From NCBI GenBank assembly GCA_013416405.1, contig JACCET010000013.1, positions 1 to 64,000 of the forward strand: 64,000 bases of DNA, read 5' to 3'. Of the stretch, positions 16,192 to 25,567 are shown one piece after another. This DNA comes from Alcaligenaceae bacterium. Its GTDB lineage: Bacteria > Pseudomonadota > Gammaproteobacteria > Burkholderiales > Burkholderiaceae_B. Position numbers and translations under genes: made by a program. The notes below the pieces were generated by a model. It worked only from the letters and a program-made list of their open reading frames with translations, made no database searches and was not told where the DNA came from. Each line of letters opens with the position of its first letter. Position 1 is the first letter of the stretch.

Positions 16192-17477
16192 CGCGCCGAG
16201 GGAGCTCCCGCCTGCTTGGGCCACAGCACCCACACATCGCCCTGCTGCTTCATGCGGCCCGCCAGGGCACCGGCTTCGTCGCCGAATCCCCAATAGTAAT
16301 CAGTGCGCGCCGCGCCTTTGATGGCAGCGCCCGTATCCTGGGCAAACACCAGGCGCTGCAGGGGCGTGCTGGATGCCGGCTGTTTGGTCGACAGATACAG
16401 TACAGAACCCAAGGGCACGAATTGGGTATCGACGGCCACGGCACGCTGCCCTATCAGGGGAATGCCATAGGCGCCCTTGGGCCCCAGTTCAGGGTCAGTC
16501 ACGGCTTCTTCATTGAAGAACACCATGGCCGGATTGGCGTTGAGCATTTCCTGCACCCGTGAAGGGTTATTCCTGGCCCATGCCTTGATGTTCTGCATGG
16601 ATGCCTGTGCCAGCTTCAACTCGCCTTTTTTAGCCAGCCACTGCCCTATGGACATATAGGGACGGCCGTTATGGTCGGCATAGGCCAGACGTATGGTGGT
16701 GCCGTCAGCCAATTGCGCCCGGCCCGATCCCTGTATTTGCAGGAAGAAGGCCTCGACCGGATCATTGACCCAGACTATGGCGCGCGGCTGGCGATCGGGC
16801 GCCGCCGCAATTTCGGCCCGGGTGTCATAAGGCACGACACGCTTGCCCACGACTTTGCCGCGCACTCTCTTGCCCGCCAGGTCCGGATAAACCGAACCCA
16901 GGTCTATGGTCAGCAAATCGTCGGGCACGGCATATAACGGCCACTGATATTCACCCTGGCGGCTGCGCGAAGCGTGTACCAAGGGTTCGTAATAGCCGGT
17001 CACGGTGTTGCGGGCCGGTTTACCTGCGGCATCGAGCAAGCGCCACGGCTGCAAATGCGTTTGCAAGAACTGGCGCACATTGGCCGCTGTTGCGCTGGCG
17101 GGGTCCAGACCCGACTGCACGGCAGCCGCGCAAACCGGCTGCCACACTCGCGGCGTGGCGCGCGCCTGCTGGGCCAGCGAGCCCGAAACGGGCCGCATCA
17201 GTCCTTTGCAATTATTGATGAAGGCCTTCCAGACATGGTCAAGATTGTCGTTTTGCCATCCTGGCAGCGTGGCCCAGGAGGCCTGCTGGAACTTGCCCGA
17301 CAATGACCTGGCCGGCGTTTCCGGCAAAGCGCTCAGCGCAGGCACGCGCAAAGGCTGTTCGGCAATATTGGTGGACGCGCCCGGCGCGCCTGCCGCCGTA
17401 TCGTCAGGCGTGACGGGAACGCTGCTGCAACCAGCCAGCACGGCCAGCGATGCAGTGAGAAACAATATTCTTTTCAT
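16188..17477 (-). CDS. mltA: membrane-bound lytic murein transglycosylase A
   Basis: A 429-residue lipoprotein that cleaves peptidoglycan glycan strands with formation of 1,6-anhydromuramyl ends. The signal is MKRILFLTASLAVLAGCSS with lipobox LAGC. The MltA barrel domain includes TGYYEPLVHASRSRQGEYQW, and the 3D domain carries VAVDTQFVPLGSVLYL and FAQDTGAAIKGAARTDYYWG, whose aspartates are the catalytic centre. It starts 20 bases after apaG ends and overlaps ubiH by four bases. Confidence 0.93.
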   Translation of the reverse strand: MKRILFLTASLAVLAGCSSVPVTPDDTAAGAPGASTNIAEQPLRVPALSALPETPARSLSGKFQQASWATLPGWQNDNLDHVWKAFINNCKGLMRPVSGSLAQQARATPRVWQPVCAAAVQSGLDPASATAANVRQFLQTHLQPWRLLDAAGKPARNTVTGYYEPLVHASRSRQGEYQWPLYAVPDDLLTIDLGSVYPDLAGKRVRGKVVGKRVVPYDTRAEIAAAPDRQPRAIVWVNDPVEAFFLQIQGSGRAQLADGTTIRLAYADHNGRPYMSIGQWLAKKGELKLAQASMQNIKAWARNNPSRVQEMLNANPAMVFFNEEAVTDPELGPKGAYGIPLIGQRAVAVDTQFVPLGSVLYLSTKQPASSTPLQRLVFAQDTGAAIKGAARTDYYWGFGDEAGALAGRMKQQGDVWVLWPKQAGAPSAR

Positions 17478-17497
17478 AGACTCGCAAAGTCGAGGGT

Positions 17498-17872
17498 TTA
17501 GTGCAGCGTACGCGGCATGGCCAGGACGAACTCCTGGATGGGTACGTCGAAGGGGACGCCATTTTCACCTACGCAATGGTAAGAGCCCTTCATGGATCCC
17601 ACCGGGGTGGGTAGCGGACAGCCACTGGTGTACTCGAAGCTTGCACCCGGCTTGAGCAAAGGCTGCTGGCCTATGACCCCTAATCCGCGCACTTCCTGAA
17701 TACGCTGATTTCCATCGGTAATAATCCAGTGACGGCTGACAACCTGGGCGGCTTGCTGCCCATTGTTGGTAATACGGACCGTATAGGCGAATACAAACTG
17801 TTGCTCATTGGGCTCGGATTGGTCAGGCAGGTACTGTGGCGTAACCGTAACCGCAATGTCAGATGGCTTCAT
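17498..17872 (-). CDS. apaG: ApaG protein
   Basis: A 124-residue protein made almost wholly of the ApaG/DUF525 beta-sandwich (YTVRITNNGQQAAQVVSRHW, YTSGCPLPTPVGSMKGSYHC). The family is linked to Co2+ resistance and Mg2+ efflux in enterobacteria; its molecular function is not settled. It leads the apaG-mltA-ubiH-dsbC run and is divergent from rpe, with 129 bases between the starts. Confidence 0.92.
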   Translation of the reverse strand: MKPSDIAVTVTPQYLPDQSEPNEQQFVFAYTVRITNNGQQAAQVVSRHWIITDGNQRIQEVRGLGVIGQQPLLKPGASFEYTSGCPLPTPVGSMKGSYHCVGENGVPFDVPIQEFVLAMPRTLH

Positions 17873-18001
17873 GCCTACGCAACTCCTTCAATAGTATTGG
17901 CTGGCCCTGAATAAAACCGTAATATTGACAGGATAGCCAGTGCCAACCTGCAATAATGACATATTCACGCCTTGTTATTGCACCTTAACCGATTTACGCA
18001 C

Positions 18002-18703
18002 ATGCCATTTACCCAACCTACCCGTATTGCCCCCAGCTTGCTGGCCGCCGATTTTGCCCGACTGGGCGAGGAAGTCAGGAACGTCGTGGCCGCAGGGGCC
18101 GACTGGATACATTTTGATGTCATGGACAACCACTATGTACCCAACCTGACTATCGGCCCCATGGTTTGCGAGGCGCTGCGCCCACACACCGATGCACCCA
18201 TTGACGTACACCTGATGGTGGAACCGGTCGACGCCATTATCCCGCAATTCGCAAAGGCGGGGGCCAATATTATTACCTTCCACCCCGAAGCGTCCAGGCA
18301 CGTTGATCGTACCTTGTCACTGATCAGGGAACATGGCTGCAAAGCAGGTCTGGTCTTCAATCCGGCCACGCCCCTGCACTGGATGGACCACGTAATGGAT
18401 AAGCTCGATGTGGTGCTGCTGATGTCGGTGAATCCAGGTTTTGGCGGCCAAAGCTTCATTCCCGGAACATTGGCAAAACTGGCCCTGGCCCGCCAGAAAA
18501 TCGATCATTGGCAAAGTGCGGGCGGACAGCCCATTGCGCTGGAGATCGACGGTGGCGTCAAGGTTGATAATATTGCCGCCATACGGGCGGCCGGTGCCGA
18601 TACCTTTGTGGCTGGTTCAGCCATTTTCAGCCAGCCCGATTACAAAACCGTCATCGACGCCCTGCGCAATGAAATCATCAAGGGTGAATCGCTGTCCATC
18701 TAA
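18002..18703 (+). CDS. rpe: ribulose-phosphate 3-epimerase
   Basis: A 233-residue TIM barrel interconverting ribulose-5-phosphate and xylulose-5-phosphate. Active-site pieces are visible: [31 protein letters not shown] (His and Asp metal ligands), [23 protein letters not shown] and [12 protein letters not shown] start at the ATG at 18002 ([12 protein letters not shown]); ten extra codons upstream have no homology. In relatives rpe is followed directly by gph and trpE; here an inverted signalling gene separates them. Confidence 0.95.
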   Translation: MPFTQPTRIAPSLLAADFARLGEEVRNVVAAGADWIHFDVMDNHYVPNLTIGPMVCEALRPHTDAPIDVHLMVEPVDAIIPQFAKAGANIITFHPEASRHVDRTLSLIREHGCKAGLVFNPATPLHWMDHVMDKLDVVLLMSVNPGFGGQSFIPGTLAKLALARQKIDHWQSAGGQPIALEIDGGVKVDNIAAIRAAGADTFVAGSAIFSQPDYKTVIDALRNEIIKGESLSI

Positions 18704-18729
18704 GCCCTGCTGCCTGGCCTGGTCGTTTA

Positions 18730-20604
18730 TCAAGCACCTGCCTCATTGTCTTTTCGCAGTGCTTGCAACGCGCTATCTGGCACCAGGGACCGCCGCTCGA
18801 CAAATAGCGAATTACCCGGAATTTTTTTGGCTTGGGCCTTGGCCAGCGAGGCGAACTCGGCAATCTGGTAGCTGGTCAGTGGCATGCCCGCAACGACTTT
18901 CACGACCCCTATGGACAGACTGACCAGAGGATGGAAAACCGGCACGCCCTGCCGATTTTCGATGGTGTAGCCGCCAGCCGCAAGGTGTTCAGGCTGATAA
19001 AAAATGACGGTTTCCAGGGCAAAGCGGTCAAGTATGCGCTGACAGCGACTCCGCCAGTCCTGGCTTCGGAAAACAATGATGAAATCATCCCCGCCAATGT
19101 GCCCCAGAAAATCGATGTCCCGGTCGATATGTTCGCCCAGCAGGCTGGCTGCCGTTTGTATGATTACGTCGCCCTTGCGATAACTGTACAAATCGTTGAA
19201 AGGCTTGAAATTATCGAGATCCACATAGCATACGTAGAAGGTACTTCTGCTTTTGAGCAGGACGTCGATATGATCGTTGATGGGCACACCGCCCGGCAGT
19301 TGCGTCAGCGGGTTGGCGTATTTGGCGGCCTTGATTTGCAATGCGGTGATTTCGCGTATCAGGTCGAAACCCGTGCCTACACCCAGGTAGTTGCCTTGTT
19401 TGGTAATGATGAATCCGTCAAACTGATGTTCCGAAGTGACCTCGGAGATCAAATGGCCTATGTCCTGCAGGCTGGTCTGGTGGTCGACGATAATAGGCTG
19501 GGTTTGAATAAACTTCGCGCAGGGCTGCCTGCCATGTTGTGCGCGATAGGATGGTCTTGCCATGCGCTCCAGCAGGCGTGCACGGGGAATCAATCCCATG
19601 GGCATGCCATCGCGCAATACCGCGACCAGCTGCAGTTCAATATGCGCGCTGAAAATAGCGTATACATGCGCGATCGGCCGGGTATGCTCCACGGCGGGCA
19701 CCTCGCGCAAAATACTATTTACGGTAGGCGTCAGATGCTCGGAAGTCGAAAACTGCTGGTGCAGTGCAGGAGTAGGCAACACCGCCAGGATTTCCGCGCG
19801 CAATCTTGATGCCGGCGAATAACCTGGCGCTGCCAGAAAGAATCCCTGCCCGTAGCGAATGCCCTGGCTGCGTATCCAATGGAACTCCTGCAGGGTTTCT
19901 ATGCCCCCGGCAATCACACGCGCACCCGATCTTCTGGCGATGTCGCAAATGGAGCGCACAAATTGCTGTTTCAGTGGATCTTTATTGATGTTTCGGACCA
20001 GGTATTTATCGATCTTGATGTACTCGGGGCACAGTTCGACCCACAGTCGCAAGCTTGAATACCCCTCGCCCAGACCATCCATGGCGATCCGTACTCCCAC
20101 CGACCGGTATTCAGTGACTGCCTGTCTGAGTTGGCTGCAGTCCGGCACGGCCTGAGCCCCGACTATTTCCAGGACCACGTTGGCGGGCGACAGTGCGCCG
20201 GTTTGACTCAACAGCATGCCAGCTTCCTGCCCGGACATTGCCAACACCTCGGCGCCCATATTCAGGAACAACTTACCCTGGACGCCCAAGCGGCTGAACT
20301 GCTCCATGTGCACGCGCAGGCACTGCTTTTCAAGCTGCGCCGCCTTACCACTTGCGCGGGCCACGTGAAAGAGGATGGCCGGGTCATGCAGATGGCTGCC
20401 GGCAGGCCCCCGCACCAAGGCTTCGTAGCCCAGGATACTGCCCGTGCGCAGATCGGCTATCGGCTGGAACGCAGACGTCAGCATTCCCCCCTGCAAGGCC
20501 ATCTGCAGGTCGGCTTGCAAGTCGGCCGTGACAGGCGTCTGAAGCAAGGCGTTGCCCATATTGGCGGCCTGCGATGCTGCACCGGTGGGCGGGGCGTCTG
20601 TCAT
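18730..20604 (-). CDS. EAL-CBS-GGDEF protein with altered catalytic motifs
   Basis: A 624-residue cyclic-di-GMP family protein. The EAL domain (about 40-280) keeps GYEALVRGP but has MDGLGEGYSSL where active enzymes have DDFGTGYSSL, and AGGIET instead of AEGVET. Both changes remove metal/catalytic carboxylates, so phosphodiesterase activity is doubtful. A middle region (about 330-430) resembles a CBS pair (TQPIIVDHQTSLQDIGHLIS, FDGFIITKQGNYLGVGTG). The GGDEF domain (about 435-610) has YVDLDNFKPFNDLYSYRKGD and GGDDF in place of GGDEF. No membrane segments, so cytoplasmic. Start ATG at 20602-20604 gives MTDAPPTGA; upstream frame looks non-coding. It is convergent with rpe and divergent from gph. 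Confidence 0.85.
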   Translation of the reverse strand: MTDAPPTGAASQAANMGNALLQTPVTADLQADLQMALQGGMLTSAFQPIADLRTGSILGYEALVRGPAGSHLHDPAILFHVARASGKAAQLEKQCLRVHMEQFSRLGVQGKLFLNMGAEVLAMSGQEAGMLLSQTGALSPANVVLEIVGAQAVPDCSQLRQAVTEYRSVGVRIAMDGLGEGYSSLRLWVELCPEYIKIDKYLVRNINKDPLKQQFVRSICDIARRSGARVIAGGIETLQEFHWIRSQGIRYGQGFFLAAPGYSPASRLRAEILAVLPTPALHQQFSTSEHLTPTVNSILREVPAVEHTRPIAHVYAIFSAHIELQLVAVLRDGMPMGLIPRARLLERMARPSYRAQHGRQPCAKFIQTQPIIVDHQTSLQDIGHLISEVTSEHQFDGFIITKQGNYLGVGTGFDLIREITALQIKAAKYANPLTQLPGGVPINDHIDVLLKSRSTFYVCYVDLDNFKPFNDLYSYRKGDVIIQTAASLLGEHIDRDIDFLGHIGGDDFIIVFRSQDWRSRCQRILDRFALETVIFYQPEHLAAGGYTIENRQGVPVFHPLVSLSIGVVKVVAGMPLTSYQIAEFASLAKAQAKKIPGNSLFVERRSLVPDSALQALRKDNEAGA

Positions 20605-20687
20605 ATCTGAAATATGGCTCTCTTGGCAGCATGGGCAGACGCTACAATGCTTCACGCCCGCTGACGTTTTCCTTATTTTTCTTACAC

Positions 20688-20693
20688 TATAGT
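20688..20693 (+). promoter_or_regulatory. -10 element close to the gph start
   Basis: TATAGT at 20688-20693 lies within the near-symmetric ACTATAGTATAG only 8 bases before the gph ATG at 20702. A transcript starting about seven bases downstream would have almost no leader, and there is no ribosome-binding site before the ATG. A good -35 at 17 bases was not found, so this is tentative. Confidence 0.3.
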
Positions 20694-20701
20694 ATAGCCA
20701 T

Positions 20702-21394
20702 ATGACATTCACCACCATACTTTTCGATCTGGATGGCACGCTGCTGAACACCATCCCCGATCTGTCGCAGGCCGCCAACGGGATGCGGCAGGACCTTGGG
20801 CTTGCCGTACTGCCCGAATCAACCATCGCCACGTACGTGGGCAAGGGCACCGCGAATCTCGTGAAGCGCACCTTGTCGAACAACCCGACCGGCACGCAGC
20901 CTGATCAGGATGACATTGAGCGCGGCCTGAGCCTGTTCAATCGCCATTATCACGCCTGCAATGGTCGCAATTCCGTCCTGTATCCCGGCGCCCTTGAAGG
21001 TCTCCAGGCATTTTCCCAGGCGGGATACAAAATGGCCATCGTCACCAACAAACCCACCGAATTTACCCTACCCCTGCTGGAGCACACCGGCATCGCAAGC
21101 TTTTTCGATTGCGTCGTCTGCGGCGACACCTGCGAACAGAAAAAGCCCCACCCCATGCCCTGGCTGCATGCCTGCTCAATGCTGAATGCCACAACACAGC
21201 AGGCTTTGGCCATAGGCGACTCCGTCAATGATGCACTGTCCGCGCGAGCGGCCGGCATCACCGTGCTGGCGGTTCCGTATGGCTACAATGAAGGCATGGA
21301 CGTGCGCGATCTTGAAGTCGATGATATAGTTACGTCCATCGCAGAGGCAGCCCGCTGGGCCGACCATCGTAAAACCGAATACCAAGAACTATGA
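20702..21394 (+). CDS. gph: phosphoglycolate phosphatase
   Basis: A 230-residue haloacid dehalogenase-family phosphatase that clears 2-phosphoglycolate made during DNA repair. Motif I is FDLDGTLLNT (D9, D11), motif II VTNKPTE, and motif III/IV KKPHPMPW with IGDSVNDALSARAAG. The usual 'K-P-x-P' lysine is in KKPHP. Its stop codon TGA (21392-21394) overlaps the ATG of the trp leader peptide, so read-through transcription from gph into the trp operon is likely. Confidence 0.93.
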   Translation: MTFTTILFDLDGTLLNTIPDLSQAANGMRQDLGLAVLPESTIATYVGKGTANLVKRTLSNNPTGTQPDQDDIERGLSLFNRHYHACNGRNSVLYPGALEGLQAFSQAGYKMAIVTNKPTEFTLPLLEHTGIASFFDCVVCGDTCEQKKPHPMPWLHACSMLNATTQQALAIGDSVNDALSARAAGITVLAVPYGYNEGMDVRDLEVDDIVTSIAEAARWADHRKTEYQEL

Positions 21395-21462
21395 CCACTA
21401 CCCTTTATTGCACCACAGCTCCCCGCGCCTACTGGCGCTGGTGGCGTTTGTGTTCTGGGTAG
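21391..21462 (+). CDS. trpL: trp operon leader peptide
   Basis: A 23-codon frame from ATG at 21391 to TAG at 21460-21462 encodes MTTTLYCTTAPRAYWRWWRL and then CSG. Three tryptophan codons fall at positions 15, 17 and 18, the tight W-x-W-W cluster expected of an attenuation leader. The ATG overlaps the gph stop (ATGA), so its translation may be coupled to gph. A rho-independent hairpin lies 64 bases after the stop and trpE starts at 21601. The arrangement fits ribosome-mediated attenuation: scarce tryptophan stalls the ribosome at WRWW and prevents terminator formation. Confidence 0.88.
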   Translation: MTTTLYCTTAPRAYWRWWRLCSG

Positions 21463-21558
21463 CGGTAATACACTCCCGGCACCTAAGACTCTGTCTTTCC
21501 CGTGTCGTCAGCATTACCAGAAGAGCAGCCCGGAACCTATAAATGGCCGGGCTTTTTT
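21463..21558 (+). promoter_or_regulatory. trp attenuator region
   Basis: Between the leader peptide and trpE lies an RNA region ending in an intrinsic terminator. CCCGGC at 21474-21479 is complementary to GCCGGG at 21546-21551 and is one candidate antiterminator pairing that would compete with the terminator stem. The full set of alternative pairings was not resolved by eye. Confidence 0.7.
21527..21558 (+). terminator. trp attenuator terminator hairpin
   Basis: AGCCCGG at 21527-21533 pairs with CCGGGCT at 21547-21553, followed by TTTTTT to 21558. It lies 43 bases before the trpE ATG. Confidence 0.85.
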
Positions 21559-21600
21559 GATTCCTGTCCCGGTCTGTATGTAACCCACACAGAGACCTTT

Positions 21601-23121
21601 ATGACAGAAATCGAATTCAACGCACTGGCAGCGCAAGGCTACAACCGCATACCACTTATTGCGGAAACCTATGCCGATCTGGATACGCCCCTGGCCATCT
21701 ACCTGAAACTGGCGCATAGCGGCCCCGAGGGCGGGCGCAATAGCTGCCTGCTGGAGTCGGTGGTGGGGGGCGAACGCTTCGGGCGCTACTCCTTCATAGG
21801 CCTGCCCGCCAAGACCGTCATACGCGCCAGCGGCAACACCACGGAAGTCGTCAACCTGGGGAAAGTCGTGGAAACGCACGAAGGCGACCCCCTGAGCTTC
21901 ATCGAGGACTACCAGGATCGCTTCAAGGTCGCAATCCGGCCGGGCATGCCCCGCTTTGCAGGTGGCCTGGCGGGCTACTTCGGCTACGACAGCGTGCGCC
22001 ATATAGAACCCCGCCTTGGGCCAGCCGTCAAACCCTTTCCTGCCGGACAAGACGAAGGCACGCCGGACATCATGCTGTTGCATGTCGATGAACTGGTCAT
22101 CGTGGACAACCTTGCAGGACGCACCTATCTGATGGTGTACGCCGATCCCACCAAGCCCGAAGCCTACGTTCTGGCCAAGCGCCGCCTGAAGGAACTACGC
22201 GAAAAGCTGCGCACGCCCGTCGTGATTCCCTACGCCTATGCCAGCATGCAAACGACTGCCCGGCGTGATTTCGAGAAGCAGGACTATATCGATGCCGTAC
22301 TCAAGGCCAAGGAATACATTGCCGCCGGTGACCTGATGCAGGTGCAGATCGGGCAGGTCATTGCGAAACCCTTTCGCGACTCGCCGCTGTCCTTATACCG
22401 CTCCTTGCGCTCGCTCAATCCCTCGCCCTATATGTACTACTGGAACTTCGACAATTTCCAGGTCGTGGGCTCATCGCCCGAGATTCTGGTCCGCCAGGAG
22501 GTCGTCACCGAAGCCGAGCGCCAGAAGAACATCATTACCATCCGTCCGTTGGCGGGCACCCGCAAGCGTGGCTCGACACCGGAAGAGGACCTGGCGCTGG
22601 CCGAAGAGCTGACCGCCGACCCCAAAGAAAGGGCCGAACACGTCATGCTGATCGATCTGGCGCGCAACGACGTTGGCCGCGTGGCCAAGACGGGCACGGT
22701 GAAGGTGACCGACACCATGACCATAGAGCGCTACTCACACGTCATGCACCTGGTATCGAATGTAGCCGGCGAGCTGAATGACGGCATGAGCAATATGGAT
22801 GTCCTGCGCGCTTCATTCCCGGCCGGAACCCTGACCGGCGCTCCGAAAGTGCGCGCCATGGAAATCATTGACGAACTGGAGCCCGTGCGTCGTGGCATTT
22901 ATGGCGGCGCAGCCGGCTACCTGAGTTATGGCGGCGAAATGGATGTGGCCATCGCCATACGCACCGGCATAATCAAGGACGGGATGCTGTATGTCCAGGC
23001 GGCGGCGGGCATTGTGGCCGACTCCGACCCCGAAAAAGAATGGCAGGAAACCGAAGCGAAGGCACGCGCAGTCCTGCGTGCCGCCGAGCAAGTGCAGTTT
23101 GGCCTTGATGAACCCATTTAA
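21601..23121 (+). CDS. trpE: anthranilate synthase component I
   Basis: A 506-residue chorismate-utilising enzyme that, with TrpG, makes anthranilate from chorismate and glutamine. The tryptophan feedback site LLES is at 50-53 (NSCLLESVVGGERFGRYSF). The catalytic C-terminal domain includes IRPLAGTRKRGSTPEEDLAL, MLIDLARNDVGRV and FPAGTLTGAPKVRAMEI. The start ATG at 21601 (MTEIEFNALAAQGYN) is chosen because an upstream extension would run through the attenuator. First structural gene of the trp operon. Confidence 0.96.
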   Translation: MTEIEFNALAAQGYNRIPLIAETYADLDTPLAIYLKLAHSGPEGGRNSCLLESVVGGERFGRYSFIGLPAKTVIRASGNTTEVVNLGKVVETHEGDPLSFIEDYQDRFKVAIRPGMPRFAGGLAGYFGYDSVRHIEPRLGPAVKPFPAGQDEGTPDIMLLHVDELVIVDNLAGRTYLMVYADPTKPEAYVLAKRRLKELREKLRTPVVIPYAYASMQTTARRDFEKQDYIDAVLKAKEYIAAGDLMQVQIGQVIAKPFRDSPLSLYRSLRSLNPSPYMYYWNFDNFQVVGSSPEILVRQEVVTEAERQKNIITIRPLAGTRKRGSTPEEDLALAEELTADPKERAEHVMLIDLARNDVGRVAKTGTVKVTDTMTIERYSHVMHLVSNVAGELNDGMSNMDVLRASFPAGTLTGAPKVRAMEIIDELEPVRRGIYGGAAGYLSYGGEMDVAIAIRTGIIKDGMLYVQAAAGIVADSDPEKEWQETEAKARAVLRAAEQVQFGLDEPI

Positions 23122-23148
23122 TACGCAACGCATAGCCCGGAGAAGCAC

Positions 23149-23712
23149 ATGTTATTGATGCTTGATAATTACGATTCGTTTACCTACAACCTGGTGCAGT
23201 ATTTCGGCGAACTCGGCGAAGAGGTACACGTACTGCGCAATGACCAGACCACTGTGGCCGACATTGCCGCCATGAACCCGGCCCGCATCTGCGTGTCGCC
23301 TGGCCCCTGCTCACCGGCCGAAGCCGGCATATCCGTGGCGCTGATACAGCATTTTGCGGGCAAGCTGCCCATACTGGGCGTGTGCCTGGGTCATCAGTCC
23401 ATAGGCGCAGCGTTCGGCGGTGATATTGTTCGCGCAAAACAGATCATGCACGGCAAGGTGTCCAGCATTACTCATGCGGGCACCGATGTTTTTGCCGGCT
23501 TGCCCTCACCCTTCGACGTAACCCGCTACCATTCTCTTGCCATCAAGCGTGAAACCCTGCCCGACTGCCTGGAAGTCACGGCCCAGACCGACGACGGAGA
23601 AATCATGGGTGTGCGCCACAAGACCATGCAGATCTACGGGGTACAGTTTCATCCGGAGTCCGTGCTCAGCGAACATGGCCACGCTTTACTGAAAAACTTT
23701 CTGGCGATCTAA
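23149..23712 (+). CDS. trpG: anthranilate synthase component II (glutamine amidotransferase)
   Basis: A 187-residue class I glutamine amidotransferase delivering ammonia to TrpE. The catalytic Cys79 is in [11 protein letters not shown], and the His/Glu pair is in [12 protein letters not shown]. The oxyanion motif [11 protein letters not shown] is present. GGAG six bases before the ATG gives a good ribosome-binding site. In many bacteria the same subunit also serves aminodeoxychorismate synthase; no separate pabA is seen here. Confidence 0.95.
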   Translation: MLLMLDNYDSFTYNLVQYFGELGEEVHVLRNDQTTVADIAAMNPARICVSPGPCSPAEAGISVALIQHFAGKLPILGVCLGHQSIGAAFGGDIVRAKQIMHGKVSSITHAGTDVFAGLPSPFDVTRYHSLAIKRETLPDCLEVTAQTDDGEIMGVRHKTMQIYGVQFHPESVLSEHGHALLKNFLAI

Positions 23713-23738
23713 TGCTCATAAAAGACAAGGAAACACCC

Positions 23739-24767
23739 ATGACCATTACTCCTACCGAAGCGCTGTCGCGGTGTATTGAGCATCGTGAAATCTTCCATGA
23801 CGAAATGCTGCACCTGATGCGCATGCTGATGCGTGGTGAAATGTCGCCGACCATAGCCAGTGCGCTTCTCATGGGTCTGCGCGTCAAAAAAGAAACCGTA
23901 GGCGAAATTACCGCCGCCGCCCAGGTCATGCGCGAATTCGCCCTGCCGGTGAACATACCCAATACACAAGACCTGCTCGATATGTGCGGCACGGGTGGCG
24001 ACGGCTCCAATACCTTTAATATTTCCACGGCCGCCATGTTCGTGGCGGCTTCGCAAGGCGTAAAAATTGCCAAGCACGGCGGACGCAGTGCATCTTCGTC
24101 TTCGGGCAGTGCCGACGTGCTCGAAGAATTGGGCGTCAACGTCATGCTCAGCCCCGAACAAGTTGCCCAAAGCCTGGAGCGCACGGGTGTCGGCTTCATG
24201 TTCGCTCCCGCCCACCACAGTGCCATGAAAAACGTGGGCGCATTGCGCAAAGAGCTGGCCGTACGCACGATTTTCAATATTCTCGGCCCCTTGACCAACC
24301 CGGCCAGCGCCGCCAATCAGCTCATGGGGGTCTTCCACCCCGACCTGGTCGGCATACAAGTGCGCGTCCTCGAGCGCCTGGGTTCCAACCACGTACTCAT
24401 CGTGCATGGTAAGGATGGCATGGACGAAGCCTCGCTGGGCGCCGCCACACTGGTGGGTGAACTGAAAGACGGCAAAATACGGGAATACGAAATCCATCCC
24501 GAAGACTATGGCATGACCATGGTGTCAAATCGATCCATCAAAGTCAGCAACCGCAGCGAATCGGCGGCCATGGTGCTTGACGCCCTGAATAATGTCGAAG
24601 GCCCGGCTCGTGATATCGTTGGCCTGAACGCAGGCTTGGCCATCTATGCTGGCAATAAGGCCGACTCTATCGAGCAAGGCCTGAAGATGGCATTTGAATC
24701 ATTGGCGAACGGGTCCGCCCGCGCCAAACTGGATGAATTCTGCACGTACACACGGACGTTGAAATAA
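23739..24767 (+). CDS. trpD: anthranilate phosphoribosyltransferase
   Basis: A 342-residue enzyme joining anthranilate to PRPP. The PRPP loop [17 protein letters not shown] and the [20 protein letters not shown] stretch are intact, as is [19 protein letters not shown]. The ATG at 23739 has AAGGA at eight bases; an in-frame ATG at 23712 overlapping the trpG stop is possible but less like the family. The stop overlaps the trpC start by one base (TAATG). Confidence 0.95.
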   Translation: MTITPTEALSRCIEHREIFHDEMLHLMRMLMRGEMSPTIASALLMGLRVKKETVGEITAAAQVMREFALPVNIPNTQDLLDMCGTGGDGSNTFNISTAAMFVAASQGVKIAKHGGRSASSSSGSADVLEELGVNVMLSPEQVAQSLERTGVGFMFAPAHHSAMKNVGALRKELAVRTIFNILGPLTNPASAANQLMGVFHPDLVGIQVRVLERLGSNHVLIVHGKDGMDEASLGAATLVGELKDGKIREYEIHPEDYGMTMVSNRSIKVSNRSESAAMVLDALNNVEGPARDIVGLNAGLAIYAGNKADSIEQGLKMAFESLANGSARAKLDEFCTYTRTLK

Positions 24768-25561
24768 TGAACGATATTCTTGCCAATATCCTGGAAACCA
24801 AAAAGGCCGAAGTCGCCACCGCGCGCCAGATGCGTAGCGAATCCGATGTCTTGCGCGAAGCGAAAAGCCGCAAGGACTTACGCGGCTTTGCACGCGCCAT
24901 CGAAGAAAAAATTGCGCAGGGCAAGCCCGGCGTGATTGCCGAGATCAAGAAGGCGTCGCCCTCCAAAGGGGTCATACGCGAGAACTTCAACGCAGTCGAC
25001 ATTGCCACCTCTTATGCCGCGCACGGCGCCGCCTGCCTGTCGGTCTTGACCGACGTCAAATTTTTCCAGGGATCTTATGATTACCTGCGCCAGGCGCGAG
25101 CAGCCTGCACGCTGCCTGTCTTGCGCAAAGACTTCATCATCGATCCCTATCAAATCGTGCACGCGCGCGCTTTGGGGGCCGACTGCATTTTGCTGATTGT
25201 GGCGGCGCTCAGCCCACAGCAACTGCGCGAGTTCGAAAACCTGGCCAAAGAACTGGGCATGGATGTCCTGGTCGAAGTCCACGATCGCAGTGAACTCGAT
25301 ATTGCCTTGCAGCTGGAAACCACCCTGCTTGGCATCAATAACCGCAATCTGCGTACTTTTGAAACATCGCTGCAGAACACCATAGACCTCCTGCCTGAGA
25401 TTCCGGCAGGCAAGCGCGTGATCACTGAAAGCGGCATCCTGACAACGGCAGATGTGGCCCTGATGCGCGAGCACGAAGTCCATGCATTTCTGGTGGGCGA
25501 AGCCTTCATGAAGGCTCCCGAACCTGGCGTCGCACTGCAAGAGCTGTTCTTCAGCCGTTAG
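24767..25561 (+). CDS. trpC: indole-3-glycerol phosphate synthase
   Basis: A 264-residue TIM barrel closing the indole ring. Active-site motifs: [42 protein letters not shown] and [16 protein letters not shown]. It is a stand-alone TrpC, not fused to TrpF. The start overlaps trpD, so the two are translationally coupled. The rest of the pathway (trpF, trpB, trpA) is not in this window. Confidence 0.95.
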   Translation: MNDILANILETKKAEVATARQMRSESDVLREAKSRKDLRGFARAIEEKIAQGKPGVIAEIKKASPSKGVIRENFNAVDIATSYAAHGAACLSVLTDVKFFQGSYDYLRQARAACTLPVLRKDFIIDPYQIVHARALGADCILLIVAALSPQQLREFENLAKELGMDVLVEVHDRSELDIALQLETTLLGINNRNLRTFETSLQNTIDLLPEIPAGKRVITESGILTTADVALMREHEVHAFLVGEAFMKAPEPGVALQELFFSR

Positions 25562-25567
25562 GGCACC

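Noticed and set aside
18832-19809. 325-codon plus-strand frame antisense to the EAL/GGDEF gene
   Set aside because: The minus strand encodes clear EAL and GGDEF domains; the antisense frame has none.
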